Source: Isoetes taiwanensis
Taxonomy: Eukaryota > Streptophyta > Lycopodiopsida > Isoetales > Isoetaceae
DNA length: 64,000 bases
Assembly (NCBI GenBank): GCA_021234155.1
Contig: JAJEKV010000002.1
Span: 18,837,592 to 18,901,591, forward strand
Direction of reading: 5' to 3'
Shown: piece after piece, positions 11,780 through 24,544 of the stretch
Position numbering within the stretch: position 1 is the first letter of the stretch
Layout of the letters: each line of letters opens with the position of its first letter
Notes under the pieces: model-generated
The model's input: the letters and a program-made list of their open reading frames with translations, nothing else
Told to the model about the DNA's origin: nothing
Databases searched by the model: none
Position numbers and translations under genes: made by a program

Positions 11780-12320
11780 CAAGAGTAAATTATTCGCATT
11801 CTTTCCTTTTCAACCTGAAAGGAAGAAATTTAGTTCATGGAATCAACACTTGTGGATTTTTTGAAATGGTTCGGAGGAATCACATTCTCGTACTTTCTTT
11901 TGGTTCTCTTGGCCGATCCTTTTATAATTAGGCTCTGTTGCCACATCTTTGGTCTCGTCTGTCGTCAAGATTTAAGTTTTGGCCCTCGTTCTAGGATTCT
12001 TCTTTTACACAACGAAACTAAGGCTACAACCCATAAAGGAGGCCCCGCAGAAGGGGATCGAGAATATGAGCATGATGACAACGAGTCCTTAACTCAAGAA
12101 AGCATAGGCGACTGTTCTTAGACACTCCAGATCCTCAGCCCTCATCAATTGGGAGTGTAATCCCTTCTTTGAAATTAAGAATAGAATAGAATAGAATAGT
12201 TTTTTTAACGTCCACGGAGACCAATAGGTCATGGGAGGGGTGTAAAGCAAGGTTGTCCTTTAGCTCCTTTTTTGTTTATTATTGCTATGGAGGCCTTTAA
12301 CACTAGACCAGTATGTGGGG
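11780..12320 (+). mobile_element. AT-rich LINE relic, family 2, copy 1
   Basis: Closely parallels 14,460-14,950. The block ends in a reverse transcriptase motif, RGVKQGCPLAPFLFIIAMEA (12,236-12,300), the RQGCPLSP-type region before the catalytic box. A 94-codon ORF (11,837-12,121) with a hydrophobic N-terminus lies upstream in another frame; its match in copy 2 is broken, so I treat it as fortuitous. A 56-bp insertion splits the motif from its upstream part. Confidence 0.7.
12180..12235 (-). mobile_element. 56-bp nested, extremely 5'-truncated LINE insertion
   Basis: Compared with copy 2 at 14,869-14,871, copy 1 has 56 extra bases between gaaattaag and aggggtgtaaag. Read on the minus strand they are a LINE 3' end (ggtctccgtggacgtt, like the ends of copies B and C), an A run, then ctatt units. 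It is thus a tail-only retrotransposition product with a different terminal microsatellite from copies B and C. Confidence 0.75.
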
Positions 12321-13888
12321 ACTATTCGATCCATGGGCGAAACCGCCCACATGACCTCTGCCACTTAAATCCATGTAACTCACTAAAAAAATTTCAATTC
12401 TGTAATACACTGCCACCATTTGAGTCTTCACTTGTTTGAGAATTTCAAGACCAATAGAGTCACCTATACCTTGCAATGATTGCTCTACATTGGAGAATTT
12501 GGCAATTTCTGCACTAGTCCAGAATTGCCTTCTTCGATATTTCTAGCATGAAGTGACCTAAACCTTGCTAAAGTCGGAGGTATTTGCCTCTTTATCATAG
12601 AACACATTGAATTTTATGTTCCCATGGTTTCTTTCTATCATCTGACATCGGTGGAAGCCGCCAAACCCTATTTTGGTCAAAAAAGCTGCTTGGGGTTCAA
12701 GAATTATTTCTCTCTTATTATAACAAGTTTTGACTTAATTCTTGTGGCCATGAGTTGCTAACTATACGAGCTATAGGCTCATGATTTTTTGGAGTGTTCA
12801 TAAGTCATGTTAGCCTCAATATTTACTAAAAGAATCTAATGTACAGAATTCTGGACAAAAATGTATGTCCAAAGGCTCCAATAACAACCATTTATAATGC
12901 ATATGGGTTGATGCGTCCTACTTATATCTACATAGAACATAACTCTTATCAACTTACATATAGTGTAACTAGGGTGTCACCATGCAATTTTTGAAATTCA
13001 AACATGATATACAATAGCCGGATTAATATATTGGAGCATAAAAGATTGAGTCAAATCCACAATTATAGGTCCAAAACTCCACAATGATCATAGTTAGTGA
13101 TGTTGATGAATTCAAGTGGATGTTGTGAAGCTTAACCATGGCAATATGTAAATAGACCATATAACATTTCATATATGCTTCTTTGGTTCATAGAAAGAGA
13201 CACTACTTTTCCCCAAATAAGCTTTTAAAATAGTTCAAAATGTGAGAAATGACATATATAGAGATCTCTTATATAGGTTATATGGTCATATTGAAAAAAA
13301 TACCATAAAATCTGCTTATTTCTTACTAGCATAAACTTCATATCTGTGCTACTGCTATAAAGCATTGTCATCCAAGTCGAATAATAAACATATAGACTAC
13401 TTTTCATGTATATTATATTTTTTGTGGATGCAAACCTTTCTTGGCAATAGAAATCTCTAATTGTACATTAAAGTAACACGTTATTTCTAAGGTTTTAGTT
13501 TATAAGACTATTTGTATAGAGCATATATCTCTCATTAGCCTTATCCATTTTGCCCCATAGAATGATACTATGGCTATTTAGCTTTTATCACATGACTTTT
13601 GAAAGGTATAAGTGAAAGTCCATATAGGTTCAATTGGTCATAAGTACCCCATAAATTCTCAATTTTTTGTGCCTCAACCTTACCCTTAAATTATAAAAGC
13701 TAACCTAATCAATTAATTTTGTCCTATAGAGAACCATACAAGTAAACTATATGTGAAAGTCGAGATCAAAATTGACTATGGTGGCAGTATTAGTGATTTT
13801 TTAAACTTTCTCGCCATTTGGACCAATGATGGTCTCTCATTAGCCTTATCAAATCGGATCACATGCAGATAGCGGTTTTTTGCCTCAC
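12320..13888. other. No gene seen
   Basis: AT-rich, with no ORF of note and no recognised element. Confidence 0.4.
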
Positions 13889-13898
13889 CTTGATTTTT

Positions 13899-14042
13899 AT
13901 TTTTTTTTTTGCTTGAAGGCATGGTTGGTGGGACTTGCACCCCTAATGCCTCCCACCCGATGGTAGCCAGTGGGTTTTGAACCCTGGTGGGGATCACCCC
14001 AATCCAAGATCTTAATACTAGACCACCACCACGATGGGCTAT
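13899..14042 (-). mobile_element. tRNA-derived SINE with poly-A tail and target-site duplication
   Basis: On the minus strand the 144-bp element starts agcccatcgtggtggtggtc, has an A-box-like tggtctagtattaag and a B-box-like gggttcaaaaccc about 30 bp later, and ends in an A-rich tail (plus-strand T run, 13,898-13,910). Ten identical bases, cttgattttt on the plus strand, flank it at 13,889-13,898 and 14,043-14,052. Together these are the marks of a polymerase III SINE moved by a LINE. Confidence 0.8.
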
Positions 14043-14459
14043 CTTGATTTTTTATAGGAAAAGTTTTTCATATTTTTCCTTGGTTCTTTTTGCATTGGTT
14101 TCTTGATATGAGATATTTTGAGGATGTGATTTTGTAAAGTCACACCTTAGGGCACAAATCTAGAATAAACATTGAAGACAATATATTTGATGCTACCAAT
14201 TTTAGTGCAATCCTCAAGATAATGCGCAACAAATATTTTTTGTGAACAAAGTGGTCTAAGTGCTACTGGTATCTTAAAACTCAAATTGAAATGCAATAGT
14301 ATAAGGATATTATCATTTTTTGAATGAACTATGGACCAGTAATGAGCAGGTATGGATATTATTTTTGATTTTTTTACCATGTCTTTTGATATTTTCACAA
14401 GCTTGTTTTTGCATTGATTTCTAATGTGATTTTTTGGAGGACAACTAGAGTCATATGTA

Positions 14460-15150
14460 GCAATGTTATCCATTTGTAGCATTCTTTCCTTTTCAACTGA
14501 GGGAACAAATTTAGTTCATGACATCAACTCTTCCAGATTTCTTGAAATGGTTCTGAGGAATCACAATTTCTCATACTTTCTTTTGGTTTTTTCGGCTGAT
14601 CCTTTTATAATTAGGCTCATACCACATCTTTGGTCTCGCCTCAAGATCAAGATTTAAGTTTTGGCCCTGGTTCTAGGATTCTTCTTCTACACAATGAGAA
14701 CTAAGGCTACAACCTATAAAGGAGGCCCTACAGGAAGGGGATCAGAATATGAGCCTAATGACAACGAGTCCTTAACTCAAGAAAGCATGGACGGCTATTC
14801 TGGGACACTTTAGATTCCAAGTCCTCATCAATGGAGAGTGTAGTCCCTTCTTTGAAATTAAGAGGGGTGTAAAGCAAGGTTGTCTTTTAGCTAATTATTG
14901 CTATGGAGGACTTTAATGGAGCCTTCAATTCAGCTGGTCATAATAATCTGTTCACAGGGCTAAGGATGCCTCATCCTTATGAGGACACCTTCTTTTGAAT
15001 GCTCATTTTGCCGATGATACTTTCTTGTTTATCAAAATGGAGGATCAATCCATCTTCAATACTCAAGAACTCCTTAATGAGTTTGGTAATTGTTTTGGCT
15101 GCAATATCAATTCTACAAAATCCAAGCTCATAGCTCATGACTAGGTAAGT
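14460..15150 (+). mobile_element. AT-rich LINE relic, family 2, copy 2 (reverse transcriptase)
   Basis: In frame from about 14,819: VLINGECSPFFEIKRGVKQG, the classic pre-catalytic stretch of plant LINE reverse transcriptase. After a short deletion compared with copy 1 (PLAPFLF is lost), AHFADDTFLFIKMEDQS at 15,001-15,050 carries the D-D catalytic pair (GAT GAT, 15,013-15,018), then LLNEFGNCFGCNINSTKSK. Stops and frame changes make it a pseudogene. The upstream part matches copy 1 closely. Confidence 0.8.
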
Positions 15151-15189
15151 GGAGAGCATACTGCTCAGAATCTAGGTTGTAAGGATCTT

Positions 15190-18100
15190 CTTCCCTCCTC
15201 TAAGAATCGGGAATTTTGCTAACAAATGCATTATGCGAATATACACATAATAAGTAATCATTGTACAATCATATATGTCTATATAGGCAATTTCTAATCA
15301 TGTATATGCATTCTTGAAGTAATGGGAAAATTTCATAGAAGCCAGCATCCTTATATGCGACGATGTCGGGCACACCTTTACTATAAATACATGACGATGT
15401 GGGCCACACCTTTACTATGAAAACACAAGCTCTACTATAAAATTTGAGTGCCCATATAAAGAAACAACCTCTACTTATGTGTGGCACCGCAAGATATGTA
15501 TTTATTTCTCTACTTATATGATTATTAGCTACGTTGAACAAGTTATTTGGCTATTATAGAATATCATTAAATGCATGGTAGAGCCATGCTAGTTTTTTGG
15601 ATGTATAAAGAGTACTCATTTTCTATTAAATTTAAAACATAATATCATAGATGTAAATGTAAGAATTCGTGTTATATTAAGTTTAAAACATCACTAGTTA
15701 TGGTGCCCGGCATTGTTGGGCTTTAGTAACAATTTGAAGGGGTGATTGTTTGATTGTGGACATTACTAGGCATGAATATGATTCTATTGTAGGCAATTAT
15801 GAAGTTGTAGAGATAGTCAACATAGGTATATTTGAGAATGAATGAAAAAAGAAATAGGAGAAGGTGATGATGGTAGATTCAAAGTTTTTTAAGGTTTGAC
15901 AAAAAAATATTTGTCCAAGGGACAAATAATTTTTATACCAGTGTTTATACGTCGTCAATAGTTCTAGTCCTAGTATTTATTGCCTGTGCAACATTGAAGT
16001 TTTGTACTTAATGCATTTAAAATAGTTAATTTGTAACCATGCTTAATTTTGATAATATGCGCAGTTTCTTATGCCCGTAAGATTTGACAGATGCTGGTTC
16101 AAAAGAGTTTATGCACAACAAAAAAACAATCCAGAGGGTATACAATGTCTCTAATTTAAATAAGCCGAGCCACGTGGTTTAGACGATAATATTCATTTAG
16201 TTATGTCTAAAAGATTGACAATGAGTCATTTAATGATGTGTAGATCTATGCATTATTTGATGCTGGAAAAGTTTTAATGCAACTTGAGAAACTTCATTCA
16301 GATGCAAAATCATTGCAAAATCATAAAATTTATTTCTGTATAACATGGTACATGTGTATCCAAACTTTGAATGGTATCTTGCATAACCATAATATAATCC
16401 ATGACCAGCCTTCAAATGCTAATAATAGGCATGTAAATAAGAATGATGCTCACAAAAGGATTGGAGGTCCAAATGGTCAAATAAGATTGGAAGAAGTGCC
16501 TAGTCTTTTGTCACAGATCATGTAGCATTGTAAGATGTGAGAGAAGTGTAGTACTAACCGTTCTCAAAAAATAGAGGGCACAATATTAATAGAAACGAAA
16601 AAGAACTACATCATGGGTGAATTAGGCAATCATATAGCATGGATTTTGATGGGAAACATCGGTGAATGGTTCAATTATATAACATAGGTATTTCTAGATA
16701 GTTTTAGCACAATAAGTTTGTGACCATGCGCATCATATTTATCACTCCGTTTTCTATATATCTATCACAGTAAATCTAACTACTTTAGTCATAGTTGTTA
16801 GAGAAAAGTAACATACAACTACAAAGTACAGAACATAGTTTTGAATATAATTCACCTCTAACTAAGTTTAATCTTCTTCAAAATATGCCTGCAACATAGC
16901 ACCTAGTTGTGAGAAGATCTCAAGCACAATAACTTTGAAATTTTGGTTGAAAGCAAGTCTAGTCTTCTTCAGAATATGCATTGCATCTACAGTTGTGAAA
17001 ATGTCTCAAGCAGAGACATTGCATTTCTTATATCTAGGAGTTCTCAGGGTCCTTGATGAGAGAACATGCTAGATAAAACTATAAGCATTCAATAACTTGT
17101 AGATTTGTCGCACTCTATGGAATCCTTTATATTGTAGTAATTGATAAATAATTAGAACACACATTTTTCCTACTCGAACATTGTTAATCAAGAAGTAGAG
17201 TTGGCATGAGTTGCCTTCTCCTACTTGCATCTCTATTGTGCGGATAGAAGGAAATAATCACATTACTCCCCTTGTCCTGTAGATGCCATTCTTATGAATT
17301 GTTTCCTTTTTATAGAATTGCAAGTGGATTTTGAGCAAGGAGTTCCTAGGCATGCGAAATGCATGTTTTTTTTATGTCATCTGGAATGCAAGTGAGTTGG
17401 GAGGAAGGAGTTCATCACGTGGATTGGGAATATATAGTATGAATCAGAGTGTGCCATAAAGACTGCCACATGAAACAAATGTTATAAGTTTACCATGGAG
17501 TCCGCTTAAACTTCAATAATATATATAGTTGAATGTGGTTGTTAAGCTAGAATTAGTGCCTTGCATTTCTTGTTCTTCTTGCAATGTTTTGATTTGTGGT
17601 TCTTTTATGTAGTGCTAATAACGTATTTTGTTAAGTTGTGCATTCATGTTTGAGTATACGAACAAATCATTGAACAAATAAAGTGGGAAGACTTATTAGA
17701 CATGCATAGCTACATGCAATCCTTATACTACGTGCAATTCATGTACTACTTATATCATGTCCAACCGTGGAGTTGTGGTTGTAATATTGCAGTAATTTTG
17801 TTAACGTTACAGTACAATGTTCGTGTAAAATATAAATGTAAAGTTTAACACATTTTATATTTGAACAAAAATATTCGTACTATTAGACAATAGAATAATA
17901 GCAAATGAAGGCCCCTCATATTTCTTTGATGGCATCAACAACCATTCAAATGGCACTCTACTTATGGTTCATTAATGAGCAAAGCATGGCACATCGTAGC
18001 AAGTTTACTATTGAAGGTCGGTATCCTGGGAGTAGGAGTGAGGGGTTATTGACAAAGATTGCTAAACTGAACTATGATGTATGCATGATGATTCTAATCT

Positions 18101-18190
18101 ATATGGTGCAAGGCTTAGACAGTTTATTATGACAACTTTCCATATGAGTTCTAGGTTTCAAAACATAGCTCTTGAAGTTATAGTTGCCAA
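15190..18190. other. No gene seen
   Basis: Three kilobases of AT-rich sequence. A cacacctttactat phrase occurs twice near 15,370 and 15,408. No element recognised. Confidence 0.4.
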
Positions 18191-18200
18191 AGGTAGATTT

Positions 18201-18457
18201 AAGGAGTTAAAGAGATTGTTTGGAAAGGAAACCTTGGTTGTAACTAAGGAGTTAAAGAGATTGTTTGGAAAGGAAACCTTGGTTGTAACTCATGTAGTAC
18301 TGAACGCATAGGTGACGAGTTGAAAAGGAAATGAGCATTACATAGATCATCAATAGAAAATGGAGTGCCATATCAAAGGTAGATTTGTATTCAGAATTGC
18401 ACCATCAATAGAAAATGGAGTGCCATATCAAAGGTAGATTTGTATTCAGAATTCCAC
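18201..18457. repeat. Two tandem duplications, 45 and 55 bp
   Basis: A 45-bp unit beginning aaggagttaaagagattg occurs at 18201-18245 and 18246-18290. A 55-bp unit beginning catcaatagaaaatggag occurs at 18348-18402 and 18403-18457. Copies within each pair are nearly identical and each pair stops at two. Confidence 0.9.
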
Positions 18458-18479
18458 CATATTTGATAAGTGCCTTCGT

Positions 18480-21400
18480 ATTGTATTTGTGTTTTTTTTT
18501 TAGACAGGCATCCAGATGCAACATTATATTGAAGATATTTTCATCAAATGCACCCATATATTATGTAGACCTTCATGTAACAAAACATAACCTACATGTA
18601 GCAAAGACCGCTTGTCGCATAACCTGTGTGCACTTATCTATAAGTCAAACTACAACAGACTTGCACCCTTATTATCGCTTGCTGCAAAGTAGTACAACTT
18701 TTAAGTTAACCATAGCAACGTGCCAACGTCTAACCGAGAGTAATCCAAAGGACCTAGCACAATGAAATCCCTAACAACCACATCACAACACCTTGTAAGG
18801 CCATCTTCTATAATATTTTATTATACTCCCTTCAAGCCATTATTTTCTTCATAAAATTAACTCGTAACTTTGTTTCATATATCTTGCATGCATGAGTCAA
18901 CCTTTTAAACCATCATTAGCATGCCACCCAGCCTATAAACTGCATCCTAAACCATGCATGCATGTGCCAACCAGCTAATCTATCTTAACCTGAGTGTAAT
19001 TCCTATAGCAGCACCTCACCTATAACCGTATATCATAATGTACACTGCCTACACACAAACCCAAAACATGCTGGAAAAGCCTGTAGCAAAGGAAATCTGA
19101 GCATTGAGCTATTAGCTTCTGCAACCCATACCGTTAAATTGACATTTTAAGGGACAATTCTAAAACCTAAGCACTGTTCTATCTCAATTCAAATCTCGCA
19201 AGTAATAACCCATGTTCGTACTCCACATCTTATCAAAGACCTGCACAACATGTTTTAATCAATAACTACACATAAAGAATTAAGCTTCGGCAAAAGCGTA
19301 CTTTAAAACCATTGCAAGCTATTTTCTCATAATGCATGTATCAAGCATTCAACATATTTACATTTCCCTGATATTTAAGAAGCAATTCAACCTGATTCAT
19401 CTATAACGAAGCCAAATATGCATCTAGACCCATAAACTGTCACTGCCATAATATTTTCAATGAATTAGATGGCATAATTTTCAAGTAACCCACTTCCGCC
19501 ACACGATGAATAAAAATATAGCATAGCCAAGTAATGTGCAATATCCTAGACACAATCAGCTATTACTTTACCATAATAGGCATGCATGTGCACCAACAAC
19601 CTAAAAAATAAGAATTAGTCTTAAGTCAAATGCACCCAAAGATGAATAGTTGAGCTACTTGCGATTTTCAAGCAATTCTATAAAACGACACTCGACCACC
19701 ATAGAGGCATGCAAAATGCTACATTCAATTATAAAGTCAAGAAAATAAGAAAAGCTCTTCAAGACTTACTTGGTTCGTCCAAATAACATGAGAAATAAGG
19801 TCGTTTGTTATGAGTCTGCCTTAGCTGCCACATATAATGCCATGGAATCTTGGTTCTCAATCATTGAAAGAAATAAGGATGTTGCATGAAGTCTTGTACT
19901 ATCCATGAAGTACTGTCTACAATATGCCCATTCCAATATGCCCTCCAACATGCCCATTCCAATATGCCCTCCAACAATGTTTCATCTTTCTTTGATTTGA
20001 TTGCTTCTAGCAAAGTGTCAATTATATTTAGCTCTCAAATAATAAATCCCTTGTGTATCTCCAGAAACTTTAGAGTGTGCGAGTTTGATGCACTACCAAA
20101 TTATTAGCAAACAACCACAACAAAACTGTTTTGGAACTAACAGAACATTTTACTTGTAAAATGTGCAAGAAAAAGCTAGTATATAAATATTTGAGAAGGA
20201 TTTACATACCTAATTGCACTGACGAACGGTCTTATATAATGCAATGTAAATCTTTAAGAACAACCACAATGGATTCTGAGAGCTCTCAGGTCAACTACAA
20301 TTGCTAACAAAATTTACTCATTCCCCCAAATGGAGCAAAACAGACAAAATTCAAGATAGAAGAAAGCTCCAAAATTGAACCCTAATTGAACCCTAGGATA
20401 ACAAGCAACAACGATAATGAAAAGAGTACCATGAAAAGAGAAAATGCAACAATATACCGGAAGCATTAAAGCGACCGCAAGAGAGTAAAAAAGTCTTATA
20501 ACCTTGACAAAAACAACCTGAATGATACACCTAAACCTTAAATGCAAAAGGAAATAGAATGCTTGAATCATGATAAAACCACAAGATAATCGCGGATGGA
20601 TGTACCACATCAATCGAGAAGACAAATCAAGGTATGTCAATAGACTTTTCCAATTTCCATTTGCAGTATTCAACAATGCTTCTTGAAAGGAAAAAAGAAG
20701 AGGGGATAGAAACTCAAAATAGAGGCGACCATTTTAAACTGGATTTCCTCCAATTCTTCAGGCGTGAATGGAACTGCATCCAGAAATATACACGTTTGTA
20801 AGAAGATGCCTTAAATGGGTGGAGCCCATGTTTACTCTAGGCTTCAATCAATATCTGAAGCTAATGTTGTGCCAACATTTCTAGACACAAATCAATATAG
20901 CATCAACATACTGGTGGGGATGTAAAATATTTAAGAATATTATCTCAAGCTGACCTGGCAAGTGGCAAGTGTCTTTATACAAATAATAAAAGATACTTAA
21001 AGCATCAAGAGGAAACATTGAGACATATATTCATCAAAACTTGAACAATCTAGCATCAAAGTAAAAGCCCAAGAAATTCAAACTTACTTCATATTACAAC
21101 GTTCACAAAACGAATTTCATAAAAGTTCACATTGAAAAAAGCAAGAACTTTGTTGTGCGAGAAAGAATTGCAATCAGCCACTCTGATTCTACATGAAAAT
21201 TTGATAGCCACCTAAATCATGAAGATGCCCAAAATCTAAAAAAGGGACCTAATCGATTGAGTTTGCTTCAAATAACTGTAGATGCTAAAAGCAGACTGTT
21301 AAAGAGAAAAATGATCTCAGAGGTAGGGGTAGATTATATATTACTGTCTATAAGGCTAGGGTAGATTATTCTGTTTGCTGACATTCTAGACCAAGCTCCT

Positions 21401-22320
21401 CATGTCTATAGTTAACATTGCCATAGCATGCATTCTATTGTGCACATTTCATGCCTAAACACCAGTTGTAAAATCTGTTGCTTTTCAACACTACTCAGAT
21501 ATTTTGGAAAAAGCATCTCTTAAGCACATCCATAAGCTGTGTACCAAGTACGTCCTTGTTTTCCAATATAGAGATGCATATCACAATGTATGTAATCTCA
21601 AGAACAGCACTATAAGCAATGGATTATTAATTGAAGCGTACTTGGTACATACAAAAAATAGAAGTCAGAACACAAAGTTACTATTGCAAATTCTAAATTA
21701 CGTTCCCCCGAGAGACTAACATTCATGATGTCACTTGATAGCAAAATGGAATTTAAAGAGATAAGCAACATGTAGAAGGATTTGAAAGACTGAATATACC
21801 TGCACAGAAGAAGCCTGTGCTTCACGCATCAATATTAGCACCCATGAATTCTGAGGTGGGATGTTCTAGTTTTCTAAACAGTCTGCATAACAGAGATGCA
21901 AAGTTAGGTAACGCATATAAAAATCAAGGAGCACCATACATCTAAGAAATATGTGCTTGCCAAAACAGAAGAATAAGTTCCGACAGACAGCTTGAGCATT
22001 TTCCAGCTTAAGCAATTGAAAATCCAGAATATATAAGCTTTCACCAACACTTCAATCCAAATATCCCTAACAGGGAATGAGTGTTCAATAAACGCCAAAA
22101 AGAATAAAATACACAATCAAAACATTATAATCTCCGTTGTCTTTGGTCTGTCTTTTAAAAAATAATCAAACTCTGGCTAGCACTCCCCAGTATAATAAGC
22201 TGCAAGCCACACACATTAGGATACAGACTAAGGCCTGTGTTTCTGCAATAGGCTAACCCAGCACACTCCATAAAATGACAATTGATAGTACCAAACAAAT
22301 AAAATTAACCCAACTCTGCA
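18480..22320. other. No gene seen
   Basis: AT-rich sequence. A short duplication of atgcccattccaatatgccc lies around 19,923-19,975. ORFs here are short and unlike known proteins. Confidence 0.4.
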
Positions 22321-22329
22321 AACTACTCA

Positions 22330-22615
22330 TCTTCAAAAGTGGTCATGATCATCTAATCTTTTCTGATTCCGCATAACTATGCCAGCCCGCTCACTAAAAA
22401 CATCACATGAAGGGCTTTCAACTGCTTCCACTTGTACAAAATTTTGAACCTAGCCTGTATGGTCACCAGCAGCAGGGTATGGCCTAAATCGTGCATCAGG
22501 ACCTCTTTGTACCTGTCTGCTAGAAACACCATAACCACCGCCATATCCTGTTGCACCATTTGAGGCCCCGTCAAAAGTCATTCCAGCTACACCAAGACCA
22601 TACGCACCACTTAGC
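22330..22615 (-). pseudogene. Possible Gly-rich exon, interrupted
   Basis: On the minus strand one frame reads AYGLGVAGMTFDGASNGATG then YGGGYGVSSRQVQRGPDARF, an in-frame TAG, then VQNFVQVEAVESPSCDVF. Gly/Tyr spacing resembles disordered tails of plant RNA-associated proteins. A tgctaag acceptor-like site precedes it. I cannot name the gene; it may be a chance or captured fragment. Confidence 0.3.
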
Positions 22616-23054
22616 AGACAGCGATGGTTAAACGCAGATGGCTAAGACTTCGCCTTCGCCCAACAATTTTGAACAGATTGCAATCTGGCCGCAGAGAAAA
22701 TTGCACTGGCAGATGGCAAGTGGCATCCATGCCACCGAGAAAAACAGAAGAATTGCGAGACCCATCTAGAACAACAGAAGAATTGGGAGACTAAAAAATC
22801 CACTGAATGTTCCTTTTGATTTTCGAGAAGTCGAGAAATTTTCCCAGACTGCCAAATATCTTAAAACCTTAGGAAAGCAAGCTTTAAAAAAAACCAAAAA
22901 AGTTTTTTGCCAAACCGGAAAATCCCAAATTAACAAGATTGATGTTACAAAGGGAGATGGAACAATTTGTGTTATACTAATTTAAAACATCATGCAACAG
23001 ATGCAAATGGTTCTTCCTTGTGAAAACAATGCTCACTGTATGCCCGATTTGGGT

Positions 23055-23475
23055 TGGCCTCCCGTGGAAACCCTTCTAAATTTCCATGGAAACCCTTCCC
23101 CGCCAGTGGGTTTCCATGGAAACTTTTTCCTAATTTCCATGGAAACCCTTCCGAATTTCCGTGTTTGGAAAATAGGAAGGGTTTCCATGGAAAATAGGAA
23201 GGGTTTCCATGGAAATTTGGAAGGGTTTCCTATTTTGAAAAACGGAAGGGTTTCATGGAAAAAATGGGAAGGGTTTCCACCTTTTTTATATATTTTAATA
23301 TTGACACGTGATGACATTTATGGACCACGCCATTCAAGACAGATGCCGCCCGTTAATGGTGCACGCTCATAAATATGAATGCCACCCGAGAATTCAAAAT
23401 TTAATTCAAATGGAAACCCTTCCTATTTTCCAATGCCATGGGAAAATAGGGGAAAAATAGGAAGGGTTTCCACGT
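23055..23475. repeat. Foldback cluster of GGAAACCCTTCC / GGAAGGGTTTCC
   Basis: At least ten copies of the 12-mer ggaaacccttcc or its complement ggaagggtttcc, often joined to tttccatgg, occur here: first mostly in one orientation (about 23,065-23,155), then in the other (about 23,175-23,280), with more at 23,411 and 23,459. The halves can pair, giving a large hairpin. A related smaller cluster is at 38,318-38,400. This looks like the end structure of a foldback-type or subterminal-repeat DNA element. Confidence 0.75.
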
Positions 23476-23639
23476 CCCCATCAAAAAAATTCTAAGGGCA
23501 TATGCTCTTCTTTTGCTTTGTTTCCGCCATTGCATTCTCCTTATGGATCCGGAGCTTGATGCATTTAAACGATGCGAGGAGGATGCTTCTACAAAGAAGT
23601 TGATCAACTTTACAACGCTGCCCAACCCTTCAAATTAAG

Positions 23640-24540
23640 GGATTTTCTTAGGAGCCGTTATTTATAAGGGCAATAAAATAATTTGCCCTTCACCATAAAA
23701 GGGCAAAAAGGAGGACCCTTGAAAATAAGGGCATCAATTTGAAAAACCTTAATATTTTGTTAAGGAGTCCTCTTGGTAAGGACCTTCTAAATATAGTTTT
23801 ATACTTATTTATTTGTGTTTGTTAAATTTACTATCTTATCTACTATTGGGTTTTATTAAAAAATACTTGGGTATGTGTTGCGAGGGGTCAAGAATTTAAT
23901 TAGTATCCCTCAACGCAAAATGATTGACTAAAATTAATGAATTTGGTTGTGATTTGTTTGACGAAGAAGGAAAAATGAGTAGTAAAAATCTAACAATCAC
24001 GCATTACCGCTAGAGCAAGCTCTCATCCATCAATTTTCCATTCGGGTTCCAAAAAAATCCATCGAAGTTGGCTAATCAATTATTCTACTACTTTTTATAG
24101 AATATTATTTTTGTTATGGTGTGTGCTACAGTAGAATATGTTCCTAAGATTGAGTTGAATAGCATCAAAGATGAGGATAGAAGCTGAGTTTAAATTTCAA
24201 GAGTTTAAACATGTTGATGTTTGTCTCTCTAAATAGTCTAAAAGAAATGGAGGACGTAGATTAGATATCCATTTATACAAGGAATAAAAAAATGACAAAG
24301 ATAGGCAGATCATAGAACTTTGGTAGTTTGCTTGATACTTTCGGGGTTTCATACTTCAGTTAAGTATATTGTAAGTATGATACTAAGTACTAGTAAAGTA
24401 TGTTCTTTTTGCTCAAAATAAGCTTCTTTTTGTGATCCTAGTTAAAAAGAAAGGGCAATTTGAATTGTGCACCTAAGTGTATACTAAAATTTGCCATGCA
24501 CGAATAAGGGCACATCAAAATTTGCCCTTAAAAAAAATAT
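23640..24540. other. No gene seen
   Basis: AT-rich, containing loosely repeated 'aagggca' and 'gcccttaa' phrases (23,635-23,740, 24,455-24,545). They may mark the edges of the MULE-like element that follows. Confidence 0.35.
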
Positions 24541-24544
24541 ATAG

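Noticed and set aside
11837-12121. 94-codon ORF with a hydrophobic N-terminus, possibly a membrane protein
   Set aside because: The matching segment at 14,463-14,800 is frame-broken and both lie inside the same LINE relic in a frame unlike the reverse transcriptase.
23033-23372. ORFs through the GGAAACCCTTCC cluster
   Set aside because: Repetitive FPWKP/GFHGN translations come from the foldback motif.
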